NCBI RefSeq assembly: GCF_022627325.1
Contig: NZ_JAETZZ010000013.1
Coordinates: 1 to 64,000, forward strand
DNA: 64,000 nt
Direction: 5' to 3'
Origin: Pseudomonas putida
GTDB lineage: Bacteria; Pseudomonadota; Gammaproteobacteria; Pseudomonadales; Pseudomonadaceae
Shown here: one piece after another, positions 31,449-40,077 of the stretch
Position numbering within the stretch: the stretch's first letter is position 1
How the letters are laid out: each line of letters starts with the position of its first letter
Notes under the pieces: generated by a model
What the model was told of the DNA's origin: nothing
Seen by the model: the letters and a program-made list of their open reading frames with translations, nothing else
The model's database searches: none
Position numbers and translations under genes: made by a program

Positions 31449-33923
31449 TCAGAAGCTGCCGCGCAAGGTCACCGAGACATTGCGCGGATCACCCCAGTAA
31501 TACCCGGTCGGCGTCGGCGCGACCTGGCGGTAGTACTTCTTGTCGAAGATATTGTTGGCATTGAGCTGCAACGAGTAATGCTCGTTGAACCGGTAATTGA
31601 CCATCGCGTTATACACCGCATACCCCGCCTGGGAGGCTTCGGCGCTGCCGCTGCGGTTGTAGATGTCACTCTGCGCTTGCACGCCGCCGCCAACGGTCCA
31701 CGCTTGTAGCTCACCCGGCAGGCGATAGCTGGTGAACAGGCGCAGCATGCGCTTGGGGTCGGTGGTGCGGATGGCGTTGCCGGTGTTGCTGATGGTGTCC
31801 TTGAGTTGCTTGGTGGTGTTGTAGGTGTAGCCACCGGTTACGTTCCAGCCTGGCAGCACTTCGCCGGAAATCTCCAGCTCGAAGCCTTGGCTGCGGTTCT
31901 TGCCTGCAGCGACCTTGCAATAGCCCGAGGTGTAGTTGGGCGGGCAGGGGTTGGGGCCGCTCAGGTCATCCAGGGCGTTGCCGACCTGGTAGATGCGGAA
32001 GAACGCCAGCGAGGTGTTCAGCCTTCCTTCGTAGAACTCGCCCTTGATGCCGGTCTCGTAAGCTTCGCCTGTGGTTGGCTCCAGCACCGAGCCGCTGACG
32101 TCGGTGGCGGTCTGCGGGTTGAAGATTTCGGTGTAGCTGGCGTAGGTACTGAAGTTGTCGTTGAGGTCATAGATCAGCGCTGCGTACGGCACGATCTTGT
32201 TGTCGACGCTGAACTTGCCGTTCGCCTTGACGTTGTTTTCCTGCTCGTAGTCATACCAGTTGGCCCGCGCCCCGATGATTGCCGTGAGCGGGTCGGCCAG
32301 GGAAATGCGCCAGGTGGCGTAGGCCGCTTCCTGGGTGGTGCGCGTGCGCACCGGATGGGCGGTGATGTCGATGTCCGGTTCGGCCAGGCTGGTCTTTGGG
32401 TCCCATTCGCGGATGTCGAACACCCCAGAAGAGACGAAATTGGTGGCCGAGGCGTAGGAATCGTTGCGGATGCGCTCGACACCCAGCATCAGGTCATGGG
32501 TGCGGCCGAGCAGCTCGAACGGCCCATTGAGGGTGGCGCTCAGGTTGTTCTGCAGGCTCTCGCCGTCGTCGCCCTCGGTAACCTGATAGTTCATCAGATA
32601 GGGGTTGTTGCCTGGGTTGGCCGCGCCGCTGGCCCGGGTGAAGTAGGTCTGCTTGAACCCGTGGTCATCCAGCTCGAAGTGCGTGCGCTGGGCCATCAGC
32701 TTGAGCGACCAATCGTTATCGAAACGGTGTTCGAGCTCGGCAAAGGTCTGCAGGTTGCTGCGGTCCCAGCGGTTCCAGTCGGCACCCAGGTAAGTGCTGC
32801 GGCCAAGCGGCAGGGGCGAGCCATCGTAGTTGGCGGGCAGGTTGCCCCAGGCGCCGGTGGCATCGAGCTTGGTCCACTCAAGGCCTGTGGTCAGGGTGGT
32901 GCTGTCATTCAGATCGAAGGCCAGCACACCGTAGAACACTTCTTTGCGCTCTTGGCGCGAGTCCTGGAAATGGTCCTTGTCATCGTGCACGGCGATCACC
33001 CGGCCGCGCACGTTGCCGGTGTCTGTCAGCGGGCCGGAGAGATCGGCGACATACCGCTGGGCATCCCAGGAAGCGAGGGTGACGCTGCCTTCGCCCTGGA
33101 ATGCGTGCGTCGGGCGCTTGCGCACCAGGTTGACGGTGCCGGACGGGTTACCCGCGCCGCGGATCATGCCGGTGGCCCCGCGCAAGATCTCGGCGCGGTC
33201 GATGATGGCCGAATCGCTCTGGATGAATGAGCCTCCGCCGCTGCCCTGCACCACGGTGGCGCCATCGTACTGGATGGCATCGATCGCATAGCCACGCGAG
33301 TAGTACTGCACACGTTCGCTGTCGGTGAGGTTCACCACCACACCCGGCGTCTGCTCCAGCAGGTTGGTCAGGTTGGTGATGTTCTGGTCGTCTATGCGCT
33401 GACGGGTGACCACGGTCACCGACTGCGGGGTGTGGCGAATGCTCTGTGCAGTCTTGCCGATGGTGACCGCACCGGTCGTGTACGAGCCACTGTGCTCGGT
33501 GGTTTCGCCCAAGCGATCGCTGGAAATGCTGGTCGCACCCAGTTGCAGTGCGCTACCGGCGTCCAGTGCCGGTATCAGCAGAAAACTGTTGTCGCCTTCC
33601 TGCTGCACTTGCATACCGCTGCCCATCAGCACCAGGGTCAATGCCTGAGCCGGCTCATGGCGGCCCTGCACGCCCTGGGTGGTCTTGCCCAGCAGGCTGT
33701 TCGCATCGAACGACAGGCTCAGGCCGCCTTGGCGCGCCAACTGGTCCAGTGCCGGGGCCAGAGGGCCTGCGGGGATGCTCCAGTCGATTTGCCGGTGCTC
33801 GCTGGCGGGTGCAGCGGTGGCCTGTACAGGCAGTGCCAAGGCGCTGCCCAGGCCAATGCCGAACACGGCGGCGCGCACGGCATGGCGCAGCCTGTCGTTG
33901 CGGGGGGAACACGGGTGGATCAT
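31449..33923 (-). CDS. TonB-dependent siderophore receptor with signalling domain
   Basis: 824-residue outer-membrane receptor. A signal peptide is followed by an STN/secretin-like signalling domain (about 50-118: IPAGPLAPALDQLARQGG), a plug (about 160-270: TPQSVTVVTRQRIDDQ, LRGATGMIRGAGNPSGTVNLVRKRP) and a 22-strand-type barrel ending in aromatic F (VSVTLRGSF). This is the FpvA/FoxA class of ferric-siderophore transducers. ATG at 33923 follows CAGGAG. It is downstream of the FecR and sigma genes on the same strand, so it is probably their target. The siderophore is unknown. Confidence 0.93.
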   Translation of the reverse strand: MIHPCSPRNDRLRHAVRAAVFGIGLGSALALPVQATAAPASEHRQIDWSIPAGPLAPALDQLARQGGLSLSFDANSLLGKTTQGVQGRHEPAQALTLVLMGSGMQVQQEGDNSFLLIPALDAGSALQLGATSISSDRLGETTEHSGSYTTGAVTIGKTAQSIRHTPQSVTVVTRQRIDDQNITNLTNLLEQTPGVVVNLTDSERVQYYSRGYAIDAIQYDGATVVQGSGGGSFIQSDSAIIDRAEILRGATGMIRGAGNPSGTVNLVRKRPTHAFQGEGSVTLASWDAQRYVADLSGPLTDTGNVRGRVIAVHDDKDHFQDSRQERKEVFYGVLAFDLNDSTTLTTGLEWTKLDATGAWGNLPANYDGSPLPLGRSTYLGADWNRWDRSNLQTFAELEHRFDNDWSLKLMAQRTHFELDDHGFKQTYFTRASGAANPGNNPYLMNYQVTEGDDGESLQNNLSATLNGPFELLGRTHDLMLGVERIRNDSYASATNFVSSGVFDIREWDPKTSLAEPDIDITAHPVRTRTTQEAAYATWRISLADPLTAIIGARANWYDYEQENNVKANGKFSVDNKIVPYAALIYDLNDNFSTYASYTEIFNPQTATDVSGSVLEPTTGEAYETGIKGEFYEGRLNTSLAFFRIYQVGNALDDLSGPNPCPPNYTSGYCKVAAGKNRSQGFELEISGEVLPGWNVTGGYTYNTTKQLKDTISNTGNAIRTTDPKRMLRLFTSYRLPGELQAWTVGGGVQAQSDIYNRSGSAEASQAGYAVYNAMVNYRFNEHYSLQLNANNIFDKKYYRQVAPTPTGYYWGDPRNVSVTLRGSF

Positions 33924-33982
33924 GGACCGCTCCTGAAGGTTTCGTAGACCACTTTTCGGGTTTTGTTCCTTCAGGCCGAACG

Positions 33983-34005
33983 AGAATGAGATTCCACCTC
34001 ATTCT
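33983..34005 (-). promoter_or_regulatory. Inverted repeat between fecR and receptor genes
   Basis: AGAATGAG-N7-CTCATTCT is a perfect 8-bp dyad in the 94-bp spacer. It could be a hairpin that limits read-through or an operator with Fur-like half sites. The ECF-dependent receptor promoter should lie near here. Confidence 0.5.
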
Positions 34006-34017
34006 TTTTCAAAAAGT

Positions 34018-34974
34018 TCAGGCGGCTCCTACGCTGACCCAATAGCGTGTGCGGTAATCGACCCGTACCGGCAGGCTGCGGGTCAGCAGTTGCAGAATCT
34101 GCCCTGTATCGTTCAGTTGGTAAGTGCCGGATACCTTGAGCGCCGCCACCTCGCCAGCGCAGCGCAGCAGCCCTGGGCGATAGCGGGCCAGTTCGGCGCA
34201 GAACTCGCCCAGTGGCATCTGTTGCACGCTCAGCACACCGTCGGTCCAGCCCCACGGGTCGCCATGCAACGAGGCAAGTGCGTGAGCCCCGCGCGGCGAC
34301 ACCTGCAGCACCTCGCCCGCCCGAACCACCCGTGGTGTAGCGGAGGCGGGGAACAAGGTGACTTCGCCGCGGCGCACAGCCAGCAGCAGCCCCTGGTCGT
34401 TCTCGCGCAGCAGCAGTTGGCCGTCCCGGGTGGCCATGGCGCCAACCCGGGTAGTGATGTGGAACGGGCGGTTGTCGCCAGGGTTGCAGGCCAGGCTGAC
34501 TTCACCGCGTAGCAGCGCCAGTTCGCGCAGCTCGGCGTTGTATCGCAGGTCGATAGCGCTGGCTGTGTTGAGCTGGATCTGGCTGCCATCGCTGCCCTGC
34601 AAGCGGCGACGTTCGCCAGTGCCGGTGCGGCTGTCGGCCACCAGGGCGGGCAGGCCTAGCGGCTCACGCGCGGCCCAGCCGACACTGCCGCCGATCGCTA
34701 TCACCGCCAGCAACTTGAGGTGGTCACGGCGATTGATGCGCTGACGTTGGCGGCCATCCAGGGTGCGTCGGCTAAGGTCGCTGGGCAGCCCCGCCAGCTC
34801 GTCGCTAAGGGAGCTCACCCGCTGCCAGGCCTTGGCATTGTGGGGGTGGTGGGCCAACCATTGCTGGAACTGCCGTTCGGTAGCCGGGCTGGGGGTGTCG
34901 AAGCGCAGCTTCACCAGCCACTCGATGGCCTGGTCGACCTGAGCCTGGGCGGGTGCATGATCACAGTTCGGCAT
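34018..34974 (-). CDS. FecR/FoxR-type anti-sigma regulator
   Basis: 318 residues. The cytoplasmic DUF4880-type N-terminus (QAIEWLVKLRFDTPSPATERQFQQWL) binds the sigma factor. A membrane helix lies near 83-105 (HLKLLAVIAIGGSVGWAA). The periplasmic FecR domain has GTGERRRLQGSDGSQIQLN, followed by a C-terminal STN-like part (VSGTYQLNDTGQILQLL). It transmits receptor occupancy to the sigma factor. It overlaps the sigma gene by 14 bp. Confidence 0.93.
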   Translation of the reverse strand: MPNCDHAPAQAQVDQAIEWLVKLRFDTPSPATERQFQQWLAHHPHNAKAWQRVSSLSDELAGLPSDLSRRTLDGRQRQRINRRDHLKLLAVIAIGGSVGWAAREPLGLPALVADSRTGTGERRRLQGSDGSQIQLNTASAIDLRYNAELRELALLRGEVSLACNPGDNRPFHITTRVGAMATRDGQLLLRENDQGLLLAVRRGEVTLFPASATPRVVRAGEVLQVSPRGAHALASLHGDPWGWTDGVLSVQQMPLGEFCAELARYRPGLLRCAGEVAALKVSGTYQLNDTGQILQLLTRSLPVRVDYRTRYWVSVGAA

Positions 34975-35476
34975 AGCGCAACCGGTAGCAGACGCCCAGG
35001 GCCTTGGCCAGGTCGCGTTCGACGGTGGCGCGCGAAATGCCCAGGCGCAGGGCTATCTGCGCGATACTCAAGCCATCGAGCTGGGCCAGCAGAAAGGCCT
35101 GACGGGCGCGTGGCCTGAGCTGGTGCAGGGCGCGGTCAAGGCGCTCGAGGGCATCCAGAATCACCAGGCGATGCTCTTCACTGGGTACTTCGCCTTCAGG
35201 TACCTGGGCCAGGCTTTCCTGGTAGGCGCGCTCCAGGGCGCGACGGCGGAACTGGTCGATCATCAGGCCGCGAGCGATGCTGCTCAGGTATGCCCGCGGC
35301 TCTTTGATCGGCGAAACCTGGCGCGCGCGCAGCAGGCGCACGAAGGTGTCCTGTGCAAGGTCCGCGGCGTGTTCCTGGCAGCCGACCCGGCTGCGCAGCC
35401 AGCCACGTAGCCAAGCGTGATGGGACTGGTAGAGCAGGGCGACTTCGGCGGGTTTGAGCGTGTCGTTGAGCTGCAT
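34961..35476 (-). CDS. FecI-type ECF sigma factor
   Basis: About 171 residues from ATG at 35476 (MQLNDTLKPAEVALLY); in-frame ATGs at 35494 and 35524 are alternatives. Sigma region 2 includes HAADLAQDTFVRLLRA and SSIARGLMIDQFRRRALERAY. Region 4 has LRPRARQAFLLAQLDGLSIAQIALRLGISRATVERDL, a helix-turn-helix. This is an iron-starvation sigma factor of the FecI class, probably directing the receptor gene. Upstream lies a Fur-box match. Confidence 0.92.
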   Translation of the reverse strand: MQLNDTLKPAEVALLYQSHHAWLRGWLRSRVGCQEHAADLAQDTFVRLLRARQVSPIKEPRAYLSSIARGLMIDQFRRRALERAYQESLAQVPEGEVPSEEHRLVILDALERLDRALHQLRPRARQAFLLAQLDGLSIAQIALRLGISRATVERDLAKALGVCYRLRYAEL

Positions 35477-35508
35477 CGTAGCGGCTGACCCCATGAAGCG
35501 CACGTGAC

Positions 35509-35527
35509 TGTGAATAGTTCTCAATTC
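35509..35527 (-). promoter_or_regulatory. Fur box upstream of the ECF sigma gene
   Basis: On the minus strand AATTGAGAACTATTCACA matches the 7-1-7 Fur pattern (TGAGAAC-T-ATTCACA). It implies that the signalling locus is expressed in iron limitation. Confidence 0.65.
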
Positions 35528-35645
35528 TATGCATGGATGATGGCACGGGGCAATGGTTGCCAGGAATTAGCTGCGCAAGATTCGGCGTTTCCACGATGCG
35601 TGGCTGGGCTAAGCTGGTCCTGCCTTGAACCCACTGGAGCTACGG

Positions 35646-36272
35646 ATGATCCTGGCCGACCTCTCGCCTGAAGCCTACCGCGAAGCCACCGAGTACCTGG
35701 CCGCGCTGGACCCTGACTGGGCGCGGCACATTGCTGCGACCGGGCCGTGCCTGCACCGGGCGACGCCGGGGCGCGAGCCTTATGAGGCGTTGGTCCGGGC
35801 GATTGCGTACCAGCAACTGCATGCACGAGCGGCCGAGGCGATACTCGGACGATTGCTGGCGTTGTTTCCTGGCGATGGGTTCCCCGGGCCTAGGCAGCTG
35901 CTTGAGGTGGCGCCGCAAACGCTGCGTGCCTGTGGGTTTTCCGCCAGCAAGCTGGCGACGATTCAGGGGATTGCCCTGGCCGCGCGGGATGGCGCGGTGC
36001 CGTGCCGGGAAGAGGCATTGGGCATGAGCGACGAGGCGTTGATCGAGCGCCTGGTTGCGTTGAGGGGCGTGGGCCGCTGGACCGTCGAGATGCTGCTGAT
36101 CTACAGCCTGGAGCGTTCGGATGTATTACCGGTGGACGATTTCGCCGTGCGCGAGGGGTATCGTCGCCTCAAGGGGCTGGGCAAGGCGCCGACACCGGCG
36201 CAGATGCGTTCGCTGGGCGCCGGGTGGCGCCCCTACCGGACTGTGGCAGCCTGGTATCTGTGGCGGGCCTGA
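35646..36272 (+). CDS. alkA: DNA-3-methyladenine glycosylase II-type (AlkA-like)
   Basis: 208 residues from ATG at 35646, preceded by GGAG; an in-frame TTG 21 bp upstream is less likely. The HhH-GPD fold is visible: AIAYQQLHARAAEAILGRL, then LVALRGVGRWTVEMLLIYSLERSDVLPVDDFAVREGY, where the hairpin LRGVGRWTVE is followed by the catalytic Asp in PVDD. It removes alkylated purines. It lies 29 bp upstream of ada, so the two form an alkylation-repair pair. Confidence 0.9.
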   Translation: MILADLSPEAYREATEYLAALDPDWARHIAATGPCLHRATPGREPYEALVRAIAYQQLHARAAEAILGRLLALFPGDGFPGPRQLLEVAPQTLRACGFSASKLATIQGIALAARDGAVPCREEALGMSDEALIERLVALRGVGRWTVEMLLIYSLERSDVLPVDDFAVREGYRRLKGLGKAPTPAQMRSLGAGWRPYRTVAAWYLWRA

Positions 36273-36301
36273 GACGATCAGCTTAGTTGAGGCATACCCC
36301 A

Positions 36302-37354
36302 ATGACGCCCTACACCACTGACGAACAACGCTGGCAAGCCGTATACACCCGCGATCCGGCGGCGGCAGGCCATTTCGTCTACGCCGTGCGCACCACCGGC
36401 ATTTACTGCCAACCTGGCTGCAAGGCGCGCATGGCCAAGCGCGAGAACGTTGAATTCTTCACCGATGCCGCCACCGCGCAGGCCGCAGGCTATCGGCCCT
36501 GCCGGCGTTGCCAGGGCAAGCCATCGAGCGTTCGCCACGGCGAACTGGTAGCACGCGCCTGCCGCCTGCTCGAAACCCCGGACAACCCACCCGGCCTGGC
36601 CCAGCTCGGTACCCAACTGGGTGTCAGCCCGTACCACCTGCACCGCCTGTTCAAGGCCGAAACCGGCCTCACGCCGAAGGCCTATGCCACAGCCTTCCGC
36701 GCCCGGCGCCTGCGCGAGGGGCTGGGCGAGGGGAAAACATCGGTGACCGATGCCATCTTTGCTGCAGGGTACAACTCCAACAGCCGTTTCTACGAAAGCG
36801 CCGGTCAGCGCTTGGGCATGCGCCCGCGCCAGTACCTTGCCGGTGGTGCGGGCACGGCCATTCATTTTGCCGTGGGGCAGTGTTCACTGGGGGCGATCCT
36901 TGTGGCGCAGAGTGAAAAAGGCATTTGCGCGATCCTGTTGGGGGATGCGCCTGAGACGCTACTGGAGCAATTGCAGGACCAATTCCCCAATGCGCGCCTG
37001 ATCGGCGGCGATGCCGAGTACGAACGCCTGGTGGCGCAGGTGGTGGGCTTCGTCGAGGCGCCAGCCCTGGGTCTGGACTTGCCTCTGGATGTGCAGGGCA
37101 CCGCGTTTCAGGAGCGGGTCTGGCAGGCTCTGTGTGAAGTGCCAGTGGGCGGCCGGGTAAGCTACACCGAGATCGCCGAGCGTATTGGCGCGCCCAAGGC
37201 CGTGCGCGCAGTGGCCATGGCGTGCGCGGCCAACCGTATCGCCGTGGCGATTCCTTGTCACCGGGTGGTGCGCCGGGACGGCGACATCAGCGGCTACCGC
37301 TGGGGGGTGGAGCGCAAGCGGCAACTGTTGGAGCGAGAAACGGCACTCTCCTGA
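36302..37354 (+). CDS. ada: Bifunctional Ada: methyl sensor and O6-alkylguanine transferase
   Basis: 350 residues from ATG at 36302 after GAGG. The N-terminal zinc domain has RTTGIYCQPGCKAR and RPCRRC (four Cys, one a phosphotriester acceptor). An AraC-type HTH follows (about 95-180: YHLHRLFKAETGLTPKAYA). The C-terminal MGMT domain has the active-site PCHRVVRRDG. It is both repair enzyme and transcription activator, probably of alkA-ada itself. Confidence 0.95.
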   Translation: MTPYTTDEQRWQAVYTRDPAAAGHFVYAVRTTGIYCQPGCKARMAKRENVEFFTDAATAQAAGYRPCRRCQGKPSSVRHGELVARACRLLETPDNPPGLAQLGTQLGVSPYHLHRLFKAETGLTPKAYATAFRARRLREGLGEGKTSVTDAIFAAGYNSNSRFYESAGQRLGMRPRQYLAGGAGTAIHFAVGQCSLGAILVAQSEKGICAILLGDAPETLLEQLQDQFPNARLIGGDAEYERLVAQVVGFVEAPALGLDLPLDVQGTAFQERVWQALCEVPVGGRVSYTEIAERIGAPKAVRAVAMACAANRIAVAIPCHRVVRRDGDISGYRWGVERKRQLLERETALS

Positions 37355-37410
37355 ACGCTGTAAGCCGCGTAGAATCCACCGCCAAATAGCCTTGTGATGA
37401 GGAACGTTCG

Positions 37411-39810
37411 ATGAGGCGTGCCTGCCTTGCCCGATTTTACCTGGGTGTAATGGCCCTGATGCTGGCGCTTGCGTTGCCGGCCTGGTCGGCCTCCGTGCCG
37501 GTTGCCAACCTGGTTGCCGGCGAGCTGCCGGTACTTGATGAAAACGCAAGCATCGAGCAGTTGAGCGACAGGCTCGACCAGATTCGTCAGGGCGTGACCA
37601 GCAACGCCAACGACGACCTGCTCTCACAACTGCGCATGGCTACCGTGCAGGTCCAGCGCCAGGCTGATGCGCTGAGTAGCTTGCGCGCTGCCGACGTACA
37701 GAGCCTCGACGACAAGCTCAAGGTCCTCGGCCCGGTGCAGAAGGACGAAGCCGCCACCCTGGCCGTGCAGCGCAAGGAGCTGGAGGCGCAGAAAAAGTCC
37801 GTGCTCGCTGAGCAGGAACAGGCCACCAAGCTGACCCAGTCGGCGCGCGACCTGTCCACGCAAATCGTCAACCTGCGCCGTAGCCAGTTCAACTCGCAAG
37901 TTACCAGCCGCGCGGCCAGCCCGCTGAGCCCTGCCTTTTGGCAGTCGCTGATCCGTCCTACCGAGGACGATGTGATGCGCCTGCGTGACCTGCGCGGCGA
38001 GGCGGCCGATGCCGTCGCCAGTGCCTTCAGCGCTGAACACCGCGGGCTCTTCATCACCAGCCTGGTGGCTGCGACCCTGGTCTGGACACTGGTCCGCCTG
38101 GTGCTTGAACGCGTGCTCGCTGCCGCCATGGTTCGCTGGCTGCCCGAAGGCCGCCTGCGTCGAAGCGCACTGGCGGTGAGCGTGAGCCTGGCCACCCTGG
38201 GCACCATCGCCGGCGCCGTGTCGCTGCTGCGCTGGGGCCTTGAAAGTAGTGCCAGGTTGGGCTCGGACATGGCCAACCTGACCAACCACTTCCTCCTGCT
38301 CGTGGTGTTCAGTGCCTTCATCACCGGCCTTGGCCGGGCCATGTTGATGCTGCAACGGCCATCCTGGCGCCTGCCGCCGATCCCCGACGAAGTGGCCACT
38401 GCTCTGGGTTGGTTCCCCAAGTTGCTGGCCCTGGCACTGATGGTGATGCTGACCTTCGAGCGCATCAACAGTGTGATCGGCACCAGCCTGGCGCTGACTG
38501 TCGCCATCAATGGCCTGACCGCGCTGGTGGTGGCCGCGATCTTCTTGGCGGCGCTGGTACGTTACCGCCGTACCTTGCGCAAACATGGGCTGGCGCGCCC
38601 GACCGGGCTGGCAGGGCTGATCCCGTTCGTGATCGTGGTGTGGGTCGGGCTGATCCTGCTGACGTTGCTGGCCGGTTACCTCACCCTGGCCTACTTCCTC
38701 ACTGCCAAGCTGCTGTGGATCAGTGTGGTCGCCACCTGCGCTTACCTGTTGACCACCTTCCTGGCTGACCTGTGCGAAATCCTGCTGTCGCCGCGCCAAC
38801 CCGGAGGCCTGGCACTGGCGTCGTCGCTGGGCCTGGCACCACGTCACCAGGCGCAGGCCAGTACCATCCTGACCGGTGTCAGCCGCACGGTCCTGCTGTT
38901 CCTGGCCGTGATGCTGGCGTTTATGCCCTCTGGCACCAGCCCGGGCGAGTTGCTGCTGAGCCTGGGCGATTGGGACGGCACCGGTGGCAAATTGCTCGGC
39001 AACCTGAACATCGTGCCCCAGGACATCCTGCTGGCCGTGGCGTTGCTGTTGGGCGGCATGCTCGGTATCCGTGTGCTCAAGCGCTGGCTGAGCGAGCGCC
39101 TGCTGCCGGAAACCGACATGGACGCCGGCATGCGTGCCTCGCTGGTAACGTTGGTCGGTTATTTGGGCTTCCTGTTCCTGGCCATGCTGGTGATGTCGAC
39201 GTTGCACATCAACCTCACCAGCCTGACCTGGGTGGTCAGTGCGCTGTCGGTGGGTATCGGTTTCGGCTTGCAGCAGATCGTGCAGAATTTCATCTCCGGT
39301 CTGATCCTGCTCACCGAACGCCCGGTCAAGGTGGGCGACTGGGTGAGCCTGGCCGGCGTCGAGGGTGACATTCGCCGTATCAACGTGCGCGCCACCGAGA
39401 TCCAGATGTCCGACCGCTCCACGGTGATCGTGCCCAACTCGCAGTTCATCTCGCAGAACGTGCGCAACGTGACCATGGGCAATGCCTTGGGCGTGGTGGG
39501 CATTACCCTGACCTTGCCATTGGATACCGATGCCAACCAGGTTCGCGACCTGCTGCTGAGTGCTTTTCACGAGCATGAAGCGATCCTGGACGCGCCGGCT
39601 GCGTCGGTAAGCTTCAAGGACCTGACGGCCAGCGGTATGGTGATCGGTGTCAGTGGCTATGTGGCGGGGCCGCGGCAGGTGTCGGGGGCGCGCAGCGACC
39701 TGCTGTTCACCATCCTGGGGCGTTTGCGTGATGAGGGCATTGCCCTGTCTTCACCGCAGAGCATGGTGCTGGTGCAGGAGGGCGCGCGCCAGGGCGACGA
39801 GCCGGCGTGA
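37411..39810 (+). CDS. Large MscS-family mechanosensitive channel (DUF3772)
   Basis: 799 residues. A signal peptide (to about residue 26) is followed by a periplasmic coiled-coil domain of the DUF3772 type (about 50-180), then many membrane helices and the MscS core near the C-terminus: GIGFGLQQIVQNFISGLILLTERPVKVGDWV (TM3 and beta-domain start) and VIVPNSQFISQNV. It should be an inner-membrane osmotic-release channel. ATG at 37411 follows GAGGAA. It is monocistronic. Confidence 0.92.
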   Translation: MRRACLARFYLGVMALMLALALPAWSASVPVANLVAGELPVLDENASIEQLSDRLDQIRQGVTSNANDDLLSQLRMATVQVQRQADALSSLRAADVQSLDDKLKVLGPVQKDEAATLAVQRKELEAQKKSVLAEQEQATKLTQSARDLSTQIVNLRRSQFNSQVTSRAASPLSPAFWQSLIRPTEDDVMRLRDLRGEAADAVASAFSAEHRGLFITSLVAATLVWTLVRLVLERVLAAAMVRWLPEGRLRRSALAVSVSLATLGTIAGAVSLLRWGLESSARLGSDMANLTNHFLLLVVFSAFITGLGRAMLMLQRPSWRLPPIPDEVATALGWFPKLLALALMVMLTFERINSVIGTSLALTVAINGLTALVVAAIFLAALVRYRRTLRKHGLARPTGLAGLIPFVIVVWVGLILLTLLAGYLTLAYFLTAKLLWISVVATCAYLLTTFLADLCEILLSPRQPGGLALASSLGLAPRHQAQASTILTGVSRTVLLFLAVMLAFMPSGTSPGELLLSLGDWDGTGGKLLGNLNIVPQDILLAVALLLGGMLGIRVLKRWLSERLLPETDMDAGMRASLVTLVGYLGFLFLAMLVMSTLHINLTSLTWVVSALSVGIGFGLQQIVQNFISGLILLTERPVKVGDWVSLAGVEGDIRRINVRATEIQMSDRSTVIVPNSQFISQNVRNVTMGNALGVVGITLTLPLDTDANQVRDLLLSAFHEHEAILDAPAASVSFKDLTASGMVIGVSGYVAGPRQVSGARSDLLFTILGRLRDEGIALSSPQSMVLVQEGARQGDEPA

Positions 39811-39901
39811 AGGCTTTGCGCGCAAGCCGGCCTGCGGCGGTGCTGCGTCAGGGCTGAGTGGGAGCGACTGTCTTGCTGGCGATACAGGCGCAGCGGTGAA
39901 T

Positions 39902-40064
39902 GGCACCGGCTTCACCGGTGATCGCCGGCAAGCCCGGCACACATGGATTGCGCCGGCTTTTAGAAATTGGGCAAGACGGTTGCTGCGACAGGTACAGCGC
40001 AGGTCTGAAGAACTGCGCGGTTGGGGTGGGCTGGCTTGCCGGCGATGGGCTGCGCAGCAGCCCC
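39902..40064. repeat. Composite REP and REP-hairpin
   Basis: A reverse copy of the composite unit (CACCGGCTTCACCGGTGATC then the REP core) lies at 39902-39938. A forward REP with the hairpin GGGCTGC/GCAGCCCC lies at 40031-40064. They sit between the channel gene and the convergent aldehyde dehydrogenase. Confidence 0.8.
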
Positions 40065-40077
40065 CATGACGGAGCTG

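Noticed and set aside
37624..39576. 650-codon antisense frame over the MscS-type channel gene
   Set aside because: The composition (Gln/His-rich) is typical of a reverse-strand shadow, and the channel gene has a signal peptide and MscS motifs.
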